A DNA stretch of 64,000 bases from Glaciecola sp965660625. GTDB taxonomy: Bacteria > Pseudomonadota > Gammaproteobacteria > Enterobacterales > Alteromonadaceae. Both the position numbers and the translations under genes were made by a program. Shown here piece by piece: positions 54,517-63,813 of the stretch. Position 1 is the stretch's first letter. Every line of letters starts with the position of its first letter. The DNA lies in NCBI GenBank assembly GCA_965660625.1, contig CBFIAR010000003.1, forward strand, positions 62,001 to 126,000, written 5' to 3'. A model generated the notes under the pieces. It did not search any database. It was not told the origin of the DNA and saw only the letters and a program-made list of their open reading frames with translations.

Positions 54517-56106
54517 ATGTTAACAGCAGATATTTTGAAAGCCTTAACGCAATATACAGCAGACATGAAACATGCAGTAACTCTGGTATTACAAACAGGA
54601 GAGCATGAAAAACGTGCAGAATTGAAAGCAATGTTGACTCAGTTTTCCTCAATTTCAGACAAAATTACGCTTGAAGAAAGAGACGATTCTGCTCGCCTGC
54701 GCAGTCCAGTAAGCTTTGGTTTAGAGGTTGCTGGAAAGCCAAGCGGTATTACATTTTCTGGCGTACCAGGCGGACACGAGTTCAACTCATTCGTGTTAGC
54801 GGTATTACAAGCCGGTGGCGTGAAGCTTAAGCTGAATGACAGCATTCAGAATATGATCAAGAAGGTAACGAAACCACTTAAGTTCCAAGTCTATGTTAGC
54901 TTAAGTTGTCATGCATGTCCTGACGTGGTTCAAGCGATGAATCAGTTTGCCTTGTTGAACGATAATATAGAATCTGAAATGATCGATGGTAGTGTTTATC
55001 CAGATCTAGTTGAAGAAAACGGTATTCAAGGTGTGCCGACTGTTTTCATGAATGGCAAGGTATTCGCAACGGGTCAGATAGACACGGCAAAATTAATTGA
55101 TAAATTAACACAAGCGCAACCTGAAATGTTGCAGGCTATCGATACTGCTGAGCAACTTCCGATGCAAGACGTCACCATTATCGGAGGTGGTCCGGCGGGC
55201 GTTGCAGCGGCTATATATTCTGCACGTAAGGGATTGAAAGTTACTATCGTTGCGGATCGCTTTGGTGGACAGGTAAAAGATACGATGGGAATTGAGAACT
55301 TGATTTCTGTCCCAAAGACAACCGGCCCTCAGCTGACAACATCATTGGTTGAACATTTGAAGGCCCATGAAGTAACGGTCCGTGAGCATTTACGTGTCGA
55401 TAAAATAGAGAAAGGTGATATCAAAACCTTGACGTTGACTTCAGGTGAAGTGATTGAAACTAGAACGATTATTATTGCTACTGGCGCTAACTGGAGAGAG
55501 TTAGGCGTTCCAGGCGAGAAAGAAAATATTGGCAACGGCGTGGCATACTGCCCACATTGCGACGGGCCTTTTTACAAAGGTAAAGATGTTGCTGTGATTG
55601 GTGGTGGAAACTCTGGTGTTGAGGCCGCGCTAGACTTAGCCGGCATCGTTAAGTCAGTTACTGTGTTTGAGTTTTTACCTGAGTTGAAGGCAGATCAAGT
55701 GCTTATTGACCAAATCAACGCGCGAGATAATATCAAGGTTATTAAAAATGTTGCGACTAAAGAAATTCATGCACAAGACGGTAAAGTTAATGCAATTGAA
55801 TATATCGACAGAGAAAGCAATGAAGCACATAAATTAACACTTCAAGGCGTGTTTGTGCAAATCGGTCTAGTACCAAATAGTACGGTATTGAAGGGCGTAG
55901 TCGAGCTAACTAAACACGGTGAAGTTATTATTAATGAAAAAGGTCAAACAAGTGAGGCGGGCATATATGCTTGCGGCGATGTAACAACCGTGCCTTATAA
56001 GCAAATCGTGATTGCGATGGGCGAGGGGGCTAAAGCGTCGCTAGCTGCCTATGATTATATCTTGATGAGTAAACCTGTTAAGAAACAAGAGTCGGTAGCT
56101 GCTTAA
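54517..56106 (+). CDS. ahpF: Alkyl hydroperoxide reductase subunit F
   Basis: A flavoprotein disulfide reductase that passes electrons from NADH to AhpC. The 529 residues comprise tandem thioredoxin folds (1-200), with the active disulfide CHACPDVV near 129, and a TrxR-like part with FAD site IIGGGPAGVAAAIYSARKG near 222, the redox CPHCDGPF near 345 and NAD site VIGGGNSGVEAALDLAG near 358. The start has AAGGA 7 nt upstream. It lies downstream of ahpC with an intervening structured leader. Confidence 0.97.
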   Translation: MLTADILKALTQYTADMKHAVTLVLQTGEHEKRAELKAMLTQFSSISDKITLEERDDSARLRSPVSFGLEVAGKPSGITFSGVPGGHEFNSFVLAVLQAGGVKLKLNDSIQNMIKKVTKPLKFQVYVSLSCHACPDVVQAMNQFALLNDNIESEMIDGSVYPDLVEENGIQGVPTVFMNGKVFATGQIDTAKLIDKLTQAQPEMLQAIDTAEQLPMQDVTIIGGGPAGVAAAIYSARKGLKVTIVADRFGGQVKDTMGIENLISVPKTTGPQLTTSLVEHLKAHEVTVREHLRVDKIEKGDIKTLTLTSGEVIETRTIIIATGANWRELGVPGEKENIGNGVAYCPHCDGPFYKGKDVAVIGGGNSGVEAALDLAGIVKSVTVFEFLPELKADQVLIDQINARDNIKVIKNVATKEIHAQDGKVNAIEYIDRESNEAHKLTLQGVFVQIGLVPNSTVLKGVVELTKHGEVIINEKGQTSEAGIYACGDVTTVPYKQIVIAMGEGAKASLAAYDYILMSKPVKKQESVAA

Positions 56107-56153
56107 GAAAAATAAAGTCAATGCTAAGGTATTAATTTAGCGAAGCGAAAAAC

Positions 56154-56188
56154 AAAAGGCGCCTCAAATATGTTGAAGCGCCTTTTTT
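56154..56188. terminator. Bidirectional terminator between ahpF and malic enzyme
   Basis: AAAAGGCGC (56154-56162) pairs with GCGCCTTTT (56178-56186) and is followed by more Ts. A short inner TCAA/TTGA pairing tightens the loop. Confidence 0.88.
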
Positions 56189-56214
56189 AATTGCTCTTAA
56201 TATCGATTAACTAT

Positions 56215-57465
56215 TTAAAAGGTATCTAAATAATTATCCGGAATAGTCTCTATTTTGGCAACGCCAGAGGCGATAGCTGCTTTAGCAACAGCGGTCGCGA
56301 TGCGTTTACACAATCTAGGGTCCATTGGTTTGGGGATGATGTAGTCTTTGCCGAAGCTCAACGATTTGGTTTGGCTGGCAATCAGTACCTGCTCAGGTAC
56401 CGGTTCTTTAGAAACACTTCTTAAAGCCTCTACTGCGGCGACTTTCATTTCATCGTTGATAACAGAGGCTCGTACATCTAAAGCGCCTCTAAAAATGAAA
56501 GGAAAACAAAGGACGTTGTTGACCTGATTTGGATAATCAGAGCGACCTGTTGCCATAATTAAATCGTCACGAATAGCGTGGGCCAAATCTGGCCTTATTT
56601 CAGGATCTGGATTTGAACAGGCAAATACCACAGGTCGTGGCGCCATTAATTTTAATGCTTCTGGAGGAAGTAGATCGGGGCCGCTGAGTCCTAAGAAAAC
56701 ATCTGCCCCTTCAAGCACATCTTCTAAAGTCCGTTTGTCAGTATTATTTGCAAACAATGCCTTATGTGGCGTTAATTCTTCTCGTCTTGTATGAATAACG
56801 CCTTTGCGATCGAGCATATAGATCTTTTCACGCATAGCACCACACTTTATCAGTAACTCCATACAAGCAACAGCCGCAGCTCCAGCACCGAGGCAAACAA
56901 ACACCGCTTCATCTATTTTTTTTCCTTGAATTTCGAGCGCATTCAGCGTGCCTGCCGCCGTAACAATTGCGGTGCCGTGCTGATCATCGTGGAAAACTGG
57001 AATTTTACAACGCTTGATCAATTCCTGTTCAATTTCAAAGCACTCTGGTGCCTTGATGTCTTCCAAATTAATGCCACCAAAGGTGTCAGCGATATTAGCG
57101 ACGGTATTAATGAATTCTTCAGTCGTGCGATGTTTCACTTCAATATCAATCGAATCTATGCCTGCAAAATGTTTAAATAATAACGCTTTACCTTCCATAA
57201 CTGGTTTTGATGCGAGTGGACCTAAGTTGCCTAAGCCGAGAATTGCAGTTCCATTTGTAATAACAGCAACTAAATTGCCTTTTGCAGTATATCTATAAGC
57301 AGCATTCGGATCGGCAGCAATTTCACGCACGGGCTCTGCAACACCTGGGCTATAAGCGAGCGCTAAATCAGTAACTGTGTCGGCAGGCGTACTTAACTCA
57401 ACGCTAATTTTACCGGGCTTTGGGAATTCATGATAATCGAGCGCTTGTTGGCGAAAATCTGGCAT
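56215..57465 (-). CDS. NAD(P)-dependent malic enzyme, short form
   Basis: Oxidative decarboxylation of malate to pyruvate. About 416 residues from the ATG at 57465 (MPDFRQQALDYHEF; AGGA upstream). Motifs: LALAYSPGVAEPVREIAADP near 36, the catalytic Lys region GNLGPLASKPVMEGKALLFK near 79, metal site EDIKAPECFEIE near 133, HDDQHGTAIV near 155 and Rossmann fold CLGAGAAAVACMELL near 190. It lacks the C-terminal phosphotransacetylase-like domain of E. coli MaeB (759 aa). Cofactor preference cannot be read with confidence. Confidence 0.92.
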   Translation of the reverse strand: MPDFRQQALDYHEFPKPGKISVELSTPADTVTDLALAYSPGVAEPVREIAADPNAAYRYTAKGNLVAVITNGTAILGLGNLGPLASKPVMEGKALLFKHFAGIDSIDIEVKHRTTEEFINTVANIADTFGGINLEDIKAPECFEIEQELIKRCKIPVFHDDQHGTAIVTAAGTLNALEIQGKKIDEAVFVCLGAGAAAVACMELLIKCGAMREKIYMLDRKGVIHTRREELTPHKALFANNTDKRTLEDVLEGADVFLGLSGPDLLPPEALKLMAPRPVVFACSNPDPEIRPDLAHAIRDDLIMATGRSDYPNQVNNVLCFPFIFRGALDVRASVINDEMKVAAVEALRSVSKEPVPEQVLIASQTKSLSFGKDYIIPKPMDPRLCKRIATAVAKAAIASGVAKIETIPDNYLDTF

Positions 57466-57829
57466 AGTGATCAGGGTCCTTACGAATATGTTTGTGATAC
57501 TGTTTTGGTAAGTTTTCAAAGTGACTTACAAACAAAGAGCGACTTAATATCGAATGCTCTGCAAATGTAGCACATATCTATTAATAATGAAGAATTCAAA
57601 AAGACGATATGGGATTTATTCAGCACTGGTAAGACCATGATTTTATAAAATTAATCTTGTCTTTACTCAGCATTATAATCCGTGGGTTATAATGAGTATT
57701 TATGACGGTGGTGTTTATTATATGAAATTTTGTATAGTTATTGGCTGTTAATAAACAGATATAAAAAAAGAGCGCAGTGCGCTCTTTTCAACTAATTTTG
57801 TAACCAAAGTTGGTTCAGTGAAGAACTGA
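57466..57829. other. Intergenic region between the malic enzyme gene and rpmE
   Basis: 364 bp. It contains a perfect 8-bp inverted repeat, CATTATAA (57671-57678) with TTATAATG (57687-57694), spaced by 8 nt and carrying TATAAT on both strands, and the rpmE terminator at the right end. The malic enzyme promoter must lie at the left end. No supported ORF. Confidence 0.4.
57764..57788 (-). terminator. Intrinsic terminator of rpmE
   Basis: A 9-bp stem AAAAGAGCG (57766-57774) with CGCTCTTTT (57780-57788), loop CAGTG. Read on the minus strand it is followed by a seven-T run. Confidence 0.85.
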
Positions 57830-58039
57830 CTAGGCTTTAATTCCACCAAAACGTTTCTTGAATTTATCAACACGACCACCGGTGTCAACGTTACGTTGCT
57901 TACCTGTATAGAATGGATGGCATAATGAGCATACGTCCAAGTTGATGTCTTTATCAAGCGTAGAGCGAATGTCCATGATGTTACCACATGAGCAAGATGC
58001 TTTGATTTCGTTATACTGAGGATGAATACCGTCTTTCAT
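57830..58039 (-). CDS. rpmE: 50S ribosomal protein L31 (zinc-binding type)
   Basis: 69 residues starting MKDGIHPQYNEIKASCSCG. Four cysteines (C16, C18, C37, C40 in CSCG and CSLC) give the zinc-bearing C+ form, not the Zur-repressed C- paralogue. It is divergent from priA, as in E. coli. Confidence 0.97.
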   Translation of the reverse strand: MKDGIHPQYNEIKASCSCGNIMDIRSTLDKDINLDVCSLCHPFYTGKQRNVDTGGRVDKFKKRFGGIKA

Positions 58040-58478
58040 TGGGATACCTTATTTATTTAGGCCGTCTCGCTATACAACCCGAAGTTGCACACCAAACGAA
58101 ATTAATTAAAAAGCAGCTGAATTTTCAACTACAGAAATTTGGACGCGCATAATAATGGAGTTATGCTCTTTAATCAAGAAATAACGATGACGACAATGGA
58201 TAAATATCAGTCCAAATAGTGAGTTTTTAATATCGCGCACTAGCGCCAGAGTAAATAGCAGTATAACGTACGTAGAATATCGCATCGTGCATGAGCGGGA
58301 AACGACACATTTATGTAATATCTCGTAGTGACTTCGCAAAGGTTGATATCATGCAGTAAGAGAACGACTTCTTTTGCTAATAAGTGATTTACTCATTCGG
58401 TTAATAAGAAGCGCTTAGTTTAAGCAGGCTAAAATAGAGGCTTCGTAAGCCCAACAACATTGAAAAAAAGAGGTTTCA
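58040..58478. other. Divergent intergenic region rpmE/priA
   Basis: 439 bp holding both promoters and probably the rpmE leader. A minus-strand frame (58106-58339, 77 aa) has no family features and is not called. A TAATAAG direct repeat flanks 58379-58410. Structured L31 mRNA leaders are known in gammaproteobacteria, but I cannot fold one with confidence here. Confidence 0.35.
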
Positions 58479-60752
58479 TTGCAAGTTATTCAAGTGGCCA
58501 TTGCTGTGCCTATGCCACAATTATTTGATTATAAAGTTCATACTCCAGTAGCAACAGACTCTGCAATGAGTGAACTGTTACAGGTGGACCAAAAGCCGAT
58601 TGAAGCGGGAATAAGTGATCAAGCGAATGTCGGTTTAATTGGATGTCGCGTGCTTGTGCCATTCGGTCCGCGCAAGTGCGTTGGTATCGTTGTGCGTGTG
58701 AATGTCGAATCTCACTACGAAAACGCAAAACTTAAGTCGATAATTGAGATTCTTGATAGCAAACCCGTTTGTTCTGAACAGATGCTTACGCTAGGCCAGT
58801 GGATGAGTGACTATTATCATTACCCAATTGGCGAAGTATTACATACCTTGTTGCCAGCAGTATTGCGAAAGCAGCAATCTGGCAAGACTAAAGCCGCTGT
58901 CGCTACCTTGCCTTATTTGCAGCTCGATGCAAACAGTGCTGCGCATTCTGAAGTTGACGAGTTACTTGCGCGCTCGGTAAAGCAATTTGATTTGTATCGT
59001 ATGCTAGAGAATGGGCGGCAACCCTTGTCTGCTATAAAGCAAGATTTTACGCCCGCGATAATTAAAGCACTCGCGGAAAAGCGCTTAATTGAAAAAATTG
59101 ATGTTGTGGAAAGGCCTGATGAATGGACAACACAACTCACGATATCGGAAAAACCACTTCCTAATATTGAACAAGCAATGGCAATTTCCACCATTAATCT
59201 TGCGAGCGGATTTGACACCATGCTGATTGAAGGTGTGACCGGTAGCGGTAAAACGGAAGTATACCTGCAAATTATTGAACCCTTACTTGCAGCGGGTAAA
59301 CAGGTACTTATTTTAGTGCCTGAAATTGGTCTTACACCACAAACTGTGGGGCGTTTTGAAAAGCGCTTCGGGATTCGAGTGGGTACTTTGCACTCTAATT
59401 TGAATGACACAGAACGTTTGCAAGTTTGGCAACAGGCCAAAGATGGCAGCCTCGGTATCATAATCGGTACACGATCTTCTATTTTCACCGAAATGAAATA
59501 TCCGGGGATGATTATAGTAGACGAGGAGCATGATGAGTCATTTAAACAACAAGACAATTTGAAGTATCACGCGCGGGACATTGCCGTTTATCGTGCCAAA
59601 CAGTTAAATATTCCATTAGTGTTGGGAAGCGCAACGCCGTCGTTGGAGAGCTTACATAACGCTTTAGAAAAAAAGTATCGACATATTCTCTTACCTAATC
59701 GAGCCGGCAGTGCCGCAATGCCGGCGCAGCGCTTGATGAATATAAAAGGTCAACCTATGCAATTTGGCATTGCACAAGGCATGCTCGATAAGATGCAGAT
59801 ACAGTTATCTGAAGGTAATCAAGTGATGGTGTTTGTTAATCGGCGAGGGTATGCGCCTGCATTACTCTGTCATCAGTGCGGTCATGTCGAGCAATGCACG
59901 TGCTGCGACAACCCAATGACGGTGCATAAAAGTGCGAATAATTTACAGTGTCACCGCTGTGCCGATATTCGAGCGTTACCCAAAGCCTGTGCCGAGTGCG
60001 GCCATCCAGAATTAGATACGTTTGGTATTGGCACTGAGCAGTTACAGCAAGGTTTAGAAACACTGTTTCCCGATTATTCAACGGTGCGTGTCGACAGCGA
60101 TACAGTGCGTGGTAAAGGAAAGCTAAGCAAGTTATTGCAAGAAATTAATCAGAAAAAGTATCAAATTCTTGTGGGTACACAAATTCTTTCAAAAGGTCAC
60201 CACTTTCCAGATGTAACGCTTGTTTTGATTTTAAATGTTGATGGTGCTCTTTTTAGCGCAGACTTTAGAGCACCCGAAAAACTTGCACAGCTCATTACTC
60301 AGCTGTCCGGTCGAGCTGGGCGCAGCGATAAGGTAGGAGAAATGTGGTTGCAAACTCATTGTCCAGAGCATCCACTGCTACAAGATCTCATTAATAATGG
60401 GTTTTCTGATTTCGCTAGATATGCACTGCTCGAACGCAAACATGCAGCTTTACCGCCGCACGAGTATCAAATTTGTATTCGCAGCGAGTCGCAGCACAAA
60501 CATTTATCTATACACTTTCTAAACTTATGTGCTCAACTATTTACGCAATTTAAACACGTAAAAGTACTAGGACCTTTTCCTGCGTTTATTGAGAAGAAGC
60601 AAGGACGTTATCGAAATTTGCTGATAATTCAATCAGCTTCACGTAAGTATTTACAGCAAGCAACAGAGCAGGCCAATAAAGCATTATCCGAAATGCCTGT
60701 GAGTAGGCAGGTGCGTTGGAGTATAGATGTTTCTCCAATCGATTTTAGTTAA
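58479..60752 (+). CDS. priA: Primosomal helicase PriA
   Basis: A 3'-5' DNA helicase that reloads the replisome at stalled forks. The 757 residues comprise an N-terminal 3' DNA-end-binding domain (about 1-115), Walker A GVTGSGKTEVYLQII near 252, DEEH box MIIVDEEHDESFKQQDNLKYHARD split near 345, and zinc-binding cysteines from CHQCGHVEQCTCCDNPM near 465 to CHRCADIRALPKACAECG near 492. Motifs V/VI (ILVGTQILSKGHHFPDVTLV; QLSGRAGRSDKVGEMWLQT) complete the helicase. The start is TTG, with AGAGG about 5 nt upstream. It is longer than E. coli PriA (732 aa). Confidence 0.95.
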   Translation: MQVIQVAIAVPMPQLFDYKVHTPVATDSAMSELLQVDQKPIEAGISDQANVGLIGCRVLVPFGPRKCVGIVVRVNVESHYENAKLKSIIEILDSKPVCSEQMLTLGQWMSDYYHYPIGEVLHTLLPAVLRKQQSGKTKAAVATLPYLQLDANSAAHSEVDELLARSVKQFDLYRMLENGRQPLSAIKQDFTPAIIKALAEKRLIEKIDVVERPDEWTTQLTISEKPLPNIEQAMAISTINLASGFDTMLIEGVTGSGKTEVYLQIIEPLLAAGKQVLILVPEIGLTPQTVGRFEKRFGIRVGTLHSNLNDTERLQVWQQAKDGSLGIIIGTRSSIFTEMKYPGMIIVDEEHDESFKQQDNLKYHARDIAVYRAKQLNIPLVLGSATPSLESLHNALEKKYRHILLPNRAGSAAMPAQRLMNIKGQPMQFGIAQGMLDKMQIQLSEGNQVMVFVNRRGYAPALLCHQCGHVEQCTCCDNPMTVHKSANNLQCHRCADIRALPKACAECGHPELDTFGIGTEQLQQGLETLFPDYSTVRVDSDTVRGKGKLSKLLQEINQKKYQILVGTQILSKGHHFPDVTLVLILNVDGALFSADFRAPEKLAQLITQLSGRAGRSDKVGEMWLQTHCPEHPLLQDLINNGFSDFARYALLERKHAALPPHEYQICIRSESQHKHLSIHFLNLCAQLFTQFKHVKVLGPFPAFIEKKQGRYRNLLIIQSASRKYLQQATEQANKALSEMPVSRQVRWSIDVSPIDFS

Positions 60753-60839
60753 ATAAAGTGAATATTCCTGCGTTTTTTTCGGCAAAATTTTGTATAGTCT
60801 GCGCACGAAGCAGACTCAAAAAAGACAATAAAGAAAAAT

Positions 60840-61418
60840 ATGGCGCAAAAAGATTACGTGGCGCGTAGCCAAAAGAAAAAACAGCCTCCTAGTAAGCAAA
60901 CACAGACTCATCAGACAGTTGCTTGGGTTAAAGTTGTGTTCGCGATTCTTGTCGTGGGTGCGTTTGTGGCGGGCCTATGGTACTTGAAAGGGGTTACAGG
61001 GGATGATGCGAGTGAGCCGTCAGAAAGTAAGCAAGTTAATGTCGATCGTGCAAATGCAACCACTCAATTCGGGAGTGATGAACAAGATCCGCTCCCTGTG
61101 CTTGGAGAAGAAGATTGGGCTTTTATTGAGGGGCTTCCATCTTATTCAGTGGAGGTTGAGGTAGATGAACTGCCAAATGCAGAACGCCGCTATTTAATGC
61201 AGTGTGGTTCGTTCAGAAAACAAACACAAGCAGAAGAGTTAAAAGCAACAATTGCATTTCAAGGCTTAGAGTCGCAAGTACTTGAAAGCGAAGGTTCAAA
61301 GGGTGTTTGGTTTCGAGTGGTCCTAGGACCCTACGAAAGCAAGCGTGACGCCGAACGAGACCGACACGCTTTGCGTTCTGCCCGCATTAATCGGTGCCAA
61401 ATTTGGAACTGGGATTAA
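60840..61418 (+). CDS. ftsN: Cell division protein FtsN (SPOR domain)
   Basis: A late divisome protein that activates septal peptidoglycan synthesis. The 192 residues comprise a short cytoplasmic basic N-terminus (MAQKDYVARSQKKK), one membrane helix (about 32-52), a periplasmic linker and a SPOR peptidoglycan-binding domain (about 117-190, YLMQCGSFRKQTQAEELKA...GVWFRVVLGPYESK). It is shorter than E. coli FtsN (319 aa), with a reduced linker. It lies between priA and hslV as in related genomes. Confidence 0.88.
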   Translation: MAQKDYVARSQKKKQPPSKQTQTHQTVAWVKVVFAILVVGAFVAGLWYLKGVTGDDASEPSESKQVNVDRANATTQFGSDEQDPLPVLGEEDWAFIEGLPSYSVEVEVDELPNAERRYLMQCGSFRKQTQAEELKATIAFQGLESQVLESEGSKGVWFRVVLGPYESKRDAERDRHALRSARINRCQIWNWD

Positions 61419-61470
61419 GTGTCATATCAGTATAAAACTGACAATGTCGGTTGTGTGTCACAAATGTGGG

Positions 61471-61498
61471 CTTGAAATAGTGTCAACGCCCCCCACTT
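61471..61498 (+). promoter_or_regulatory. Sigma32 heat-shock promoter of hslVU
   Basis: CTTGAA (61471-61476), a 14-nt spacer and CCCCACTT (61491-61498), close to the sigma32 consensus CTTGAA/CCCCATnT. Transcription would begin near 61505, about 80 nt before the hslV ATG. hslVU is a known heat-shock operon in E. coli. Confidence 0.75.
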
Positions 61499-61587
61499 AT
61501 TCCTGACAGAAGCAATTTAGAGTGCATTAATTTGCGCTACATTAGTTCGCACTACATTGAATTAGATCACCTTACGTAGGAGTTTAC

Positions 61588-62112
61588 ATGACAACGATCG
61601 TATCAGTTCGTCGAGGCAATCAGGTTGTGATTGCAGGTGATGGCCAAGTTTCGCTTGGTAATACCGTTATGAAAGGCAATGCAAAGAAGGTTAGACGTCT
61701 GTACAACAATAAAGTATTAGCGGGTTTCGCTGGTGGTACTGCCGATGCCTTTACTTTGTTCGAACGCTTTGAATCCAAACTGGAAATGCATCAGGGACAC
61801 CTTACTAAAGCTGCGGTAGAGTTAGCCAAAGATTGGCGAACCGATAGGATGCTTCGAAAATTAGAAGCACTGCTTGCTGTTGCTGATCATAGTGCGTCTC
61901 TCATCATTACCGGAAACGGTGATGTTATCCAGCCAGAACAAGACCTTATTGCAATTGGTTCAGGTGGACCATTTGCCCAAGCTGCCGCCACTGCACTCTT
62001 TGCTAATACTGATTTAAGTGCTAAAGAAATTGCTGAGAAAAGTTTGACCATCGCGGGCGATATTTGCGTATTCACTAATCAAAATCAGACCATTGAAACA
62101 CTCGATTATTAA
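61588..62112 (+). CDS. hslV: ATP-dependent protease subunit HslV
   Basis: The proteasome-like peptidase of the HslVU (ClpQY) complex. The 174 residues start MTTIVSVRRGNQVVIAGDGQ. Removal of Met exposes the catalytic Thr. GNAKKVRRLYNNKVLAGFAG near 30 and SLTIAGDICVFTNQN near 150 match the family. TAGGAG lies 7 nt before the ATG. It is cotranscribed with hslU 77 nt downstream. Confidence 0.97.
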   Translation: MTTIVSVRRGNQVVIAGDGQVSLGNTVMKGNAKKVRRLYNNKVLAGFAGGTADAFTLFERFESKLEMHQGHLTKAAVELAKDWRTDRMLRKLEALLAVADHSASLIITGNGDVIQPEQDLIAIGSGGPFAQAAATALFANTDLSAKEIAEKSLTIAGDICVFTNQNQTIETLDY

Positions 62113-62189
62113 CTTCATTTTTTAAATTATCTTGCCCAATTGTCCTACCAAAGCGCAATTTGGATGAGCTAGTCAAAGGTATAAAGATT

Positions 62190-63521
62190 ATGTCAGAAAT
62201 GACTCCCAGAGAAATTGTACATGCATTAGATAAGCACATAATTGGGCAATCTAATGCAAAGAAAGCGGTCTCGATTGCGCTGAGAAATCGCTGGCGCAGA
62301 ATGCAGCTTGAGCCAGAGCTTCGCCAAGAGGTGACGCCTAAAAATATTTTGATGATAGGTCCAACGGGTGTAGGAAAAACTGAAATTGCTCGTCGTTTAG
62401 CGAAGCTCGCGAATGCACCTTTTATTAAGGTAGAAGCCACAAAGTTTACAGAGGTTGGCTACGTTGGCAAGGAAGTTGAAACGATTATTCGTGACCTAGC
62501 CGACATAGCAGTCAAGATGACCAAAGAAGATGCCGCTAAAAAAGTGAAGCATCGTGCTGAAGAAGCAGCAGAAGAGCGGATTCTGGATATTCTCCTGCCG
62601 CCAGCGAAAAGTGCATCGGGTGAGCGTGAAGAGAATCAAGATAAAGGAACACGCCAGATTTTTCGTAAAAAACTACGTGAAGGTCAGCTGGATGATAAAG
62701 AAATTGAGTTAGACGTGTCTCTACCTCAGGTAGGTGTCGAAATCATGGCACCGCCAGGCATGGAAGAAATGACCAATCAACTTCAAGGAATGTTTCAAAA
62801 CCTGTCGGGCGAGAAAAGCAAAAAGAAGAAAAAGTTAAAAATAAAAGATGCCTATAAACTGCTCATGGAAGAAGAGTCGAGCAAGTTGGTCAATCAACAA
62901 GACTTAAAAGAAGCGGCTATCGAATCGCTAGAGCAAAACGGCATTGTCTTCATCGATGAGATTGACAAAATATGTAAGCGAGAAGGGAACCAGTCTGGTG
63001 ATGTTTCGAGAGAAGGTGTTCAGCGCGACCTTTTACCCTTGGTTGAAGGTTCCACAGTGTCAACAAAACATGGCATGGTGAAAACTGATCATATTTTGTT
63101 TATAGCCTCTGGCGCGTTTCAAATGGCGAAGCCGTCAGACTTGATTCCCGAGCTGCAGGGGCGTCTACCTATCCGCGTAGAGCTTTCAGCATTAAGAGTT
63201 GAGGATTTTGTTAGGATCCTAACTGAACCTGATGCATCGCTAACGCTGCAGTACAAAGCCCTATTGAAGACCGAAGGGGTTGACATTACTTTTTCTGAAT
63301 CAGGCATTCAACGCATTGCGGAAGTTGCTTGGCAGGTAAATGAAAAAACCGAAAATATTGGTGCGCGACGTTTGTATACTGTGTTGGAGCGTCTGATGGA
63401 AGAAATATCTTTTGAGGCGTCGGACAGAGCAGGTGACTCATTTATTATTGATATTGATTACGTCAATCATCACTTAGAAAATTTAGCAGATAATGAAGAC
63501 TTGAGTAGATTTATACTGTAG
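62190..63521 (+). CDS. hslU: ATP-dependent protease ATPase subunit HslU
   Basis: The AAA+ unfoldase feeding HslV. 443 residues from the ATG at 62190 (MSEMTPREIVHALDKHIIGQ), the same length as E. coli HslU. The TTG at 62160 would add ten atypical residues. Walker A is GPTGVGKTEIARRLAKLA near 57, the pore loop is KVEATKFTEVGYVGKEVE near 80, Walker B is GIVFIDEIDKIC near 250, and sensor 2 is NIGARRLYTVLERLMEE near 390. The I-domain lies in between (about 110-240). Confidence 0.97.
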   Translation: MSEMTPREIVHALDKHIIGQSNAKKAVSIALRNRWRRMQLEPELRQEVTPKNILMIGPTGVGKTEIARRLAKLANAPFIKVEATKFTEVGYVGKEVETIIRDLADIAVKMTKEDAAKKVKHRAEEAAEERILDILLPPAKSASGEREENQDKGTRQIFRKKLREGQLDDKEIELDVSLPQVGVEIMAPPGMEEMTNQLQGMFQNLSGEKSKKKKKLKIKDAYKLLMEEESSKLVNQQDLKEAAIESLEQNGIVFIDEIDKICKREGNQSGDVSREGVQRDLLPLVEGSTVSTKHGMVKTDHILFIASGAFQMAKPSDLIPELQGRLPIRVELSALRVEDFVRILTEPDASLTLQYKALLKTEGVDITFSESGIQRIAEVAWQVNEKTENIGARRLYTVLERLMEEISFEASDRAGDSFIIDIDYVNHHLENLADNEDLSRFIL

Positions 63522-63633
63522 TTTCCTAATATATCCACTGATCTTTGCCTTTATATTCGTTTAGGTTTTTTAGAAAACGATAAGGGGGGGCGCCGTCAAG
63601 TAATGCGTGTATAAGCGTTTTAATATTTGATTC

Positions 63634-63672
63634 AAACCCCCTTAGCTTCTGGTTATTGGGGTTTTGTTTTTC
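63634..63672 (+). terminator. Probable terminator of hslVU
   Basis: AAACCCC (63634-63640) pairs with GGGGTTT (63658-63664) with a 17-nt loop, followed by a T-rich tract TTGTTTTTC. It sits about 110 nt past the hslU stop. Confidence 0.55.
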
Positions 63673-63717
63673 TATGCTCTCTACTTTTGCGGCAGAGATG
63701 GATTATCTGTTCTAACT

Positions 63718-63759
63718 AAAAAAGCACGAATGATTCAGCTTGCGCTGATTTATTCGTGC
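63718..63759 (-). terminator. Intrinsic terminator of the minus-strand leader peptide gene
   Basis: GCACGAAT (63724-63731) pairs with ATTCGTGC (63752-63759). Inside, TCAGC (63735-63739) pairs with GCTGA (63744-63748), closed by TTGC. The six As at 63718-63723 become a T-run on the minus strand. It lies 54 nt past the stop of the peptide gene at the edge. Confidence 0.85.
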
Positions 63760-63813
63760 GTATTAAGTTCATCGTAAGTTACTAGATGTTTCGCTCGATT
63801 AAGCAAAGTTTGA

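Larger units (their letters stand above)
63522..63813. other. Region downstream of hslU
   Basis: 292 bp with no supported ORF. It holds the hslU terminator, then a second terminator facing the opposite way for a minus-strand gene entering from the right edge. Confidence 0.5.

Noticed and set aside
58106..58339. 77-aa minus-strand frame upstream of rpmE
   Set aside because: No ribosome site and unusual composition; it occupies the expected rpmE promoter and leader.
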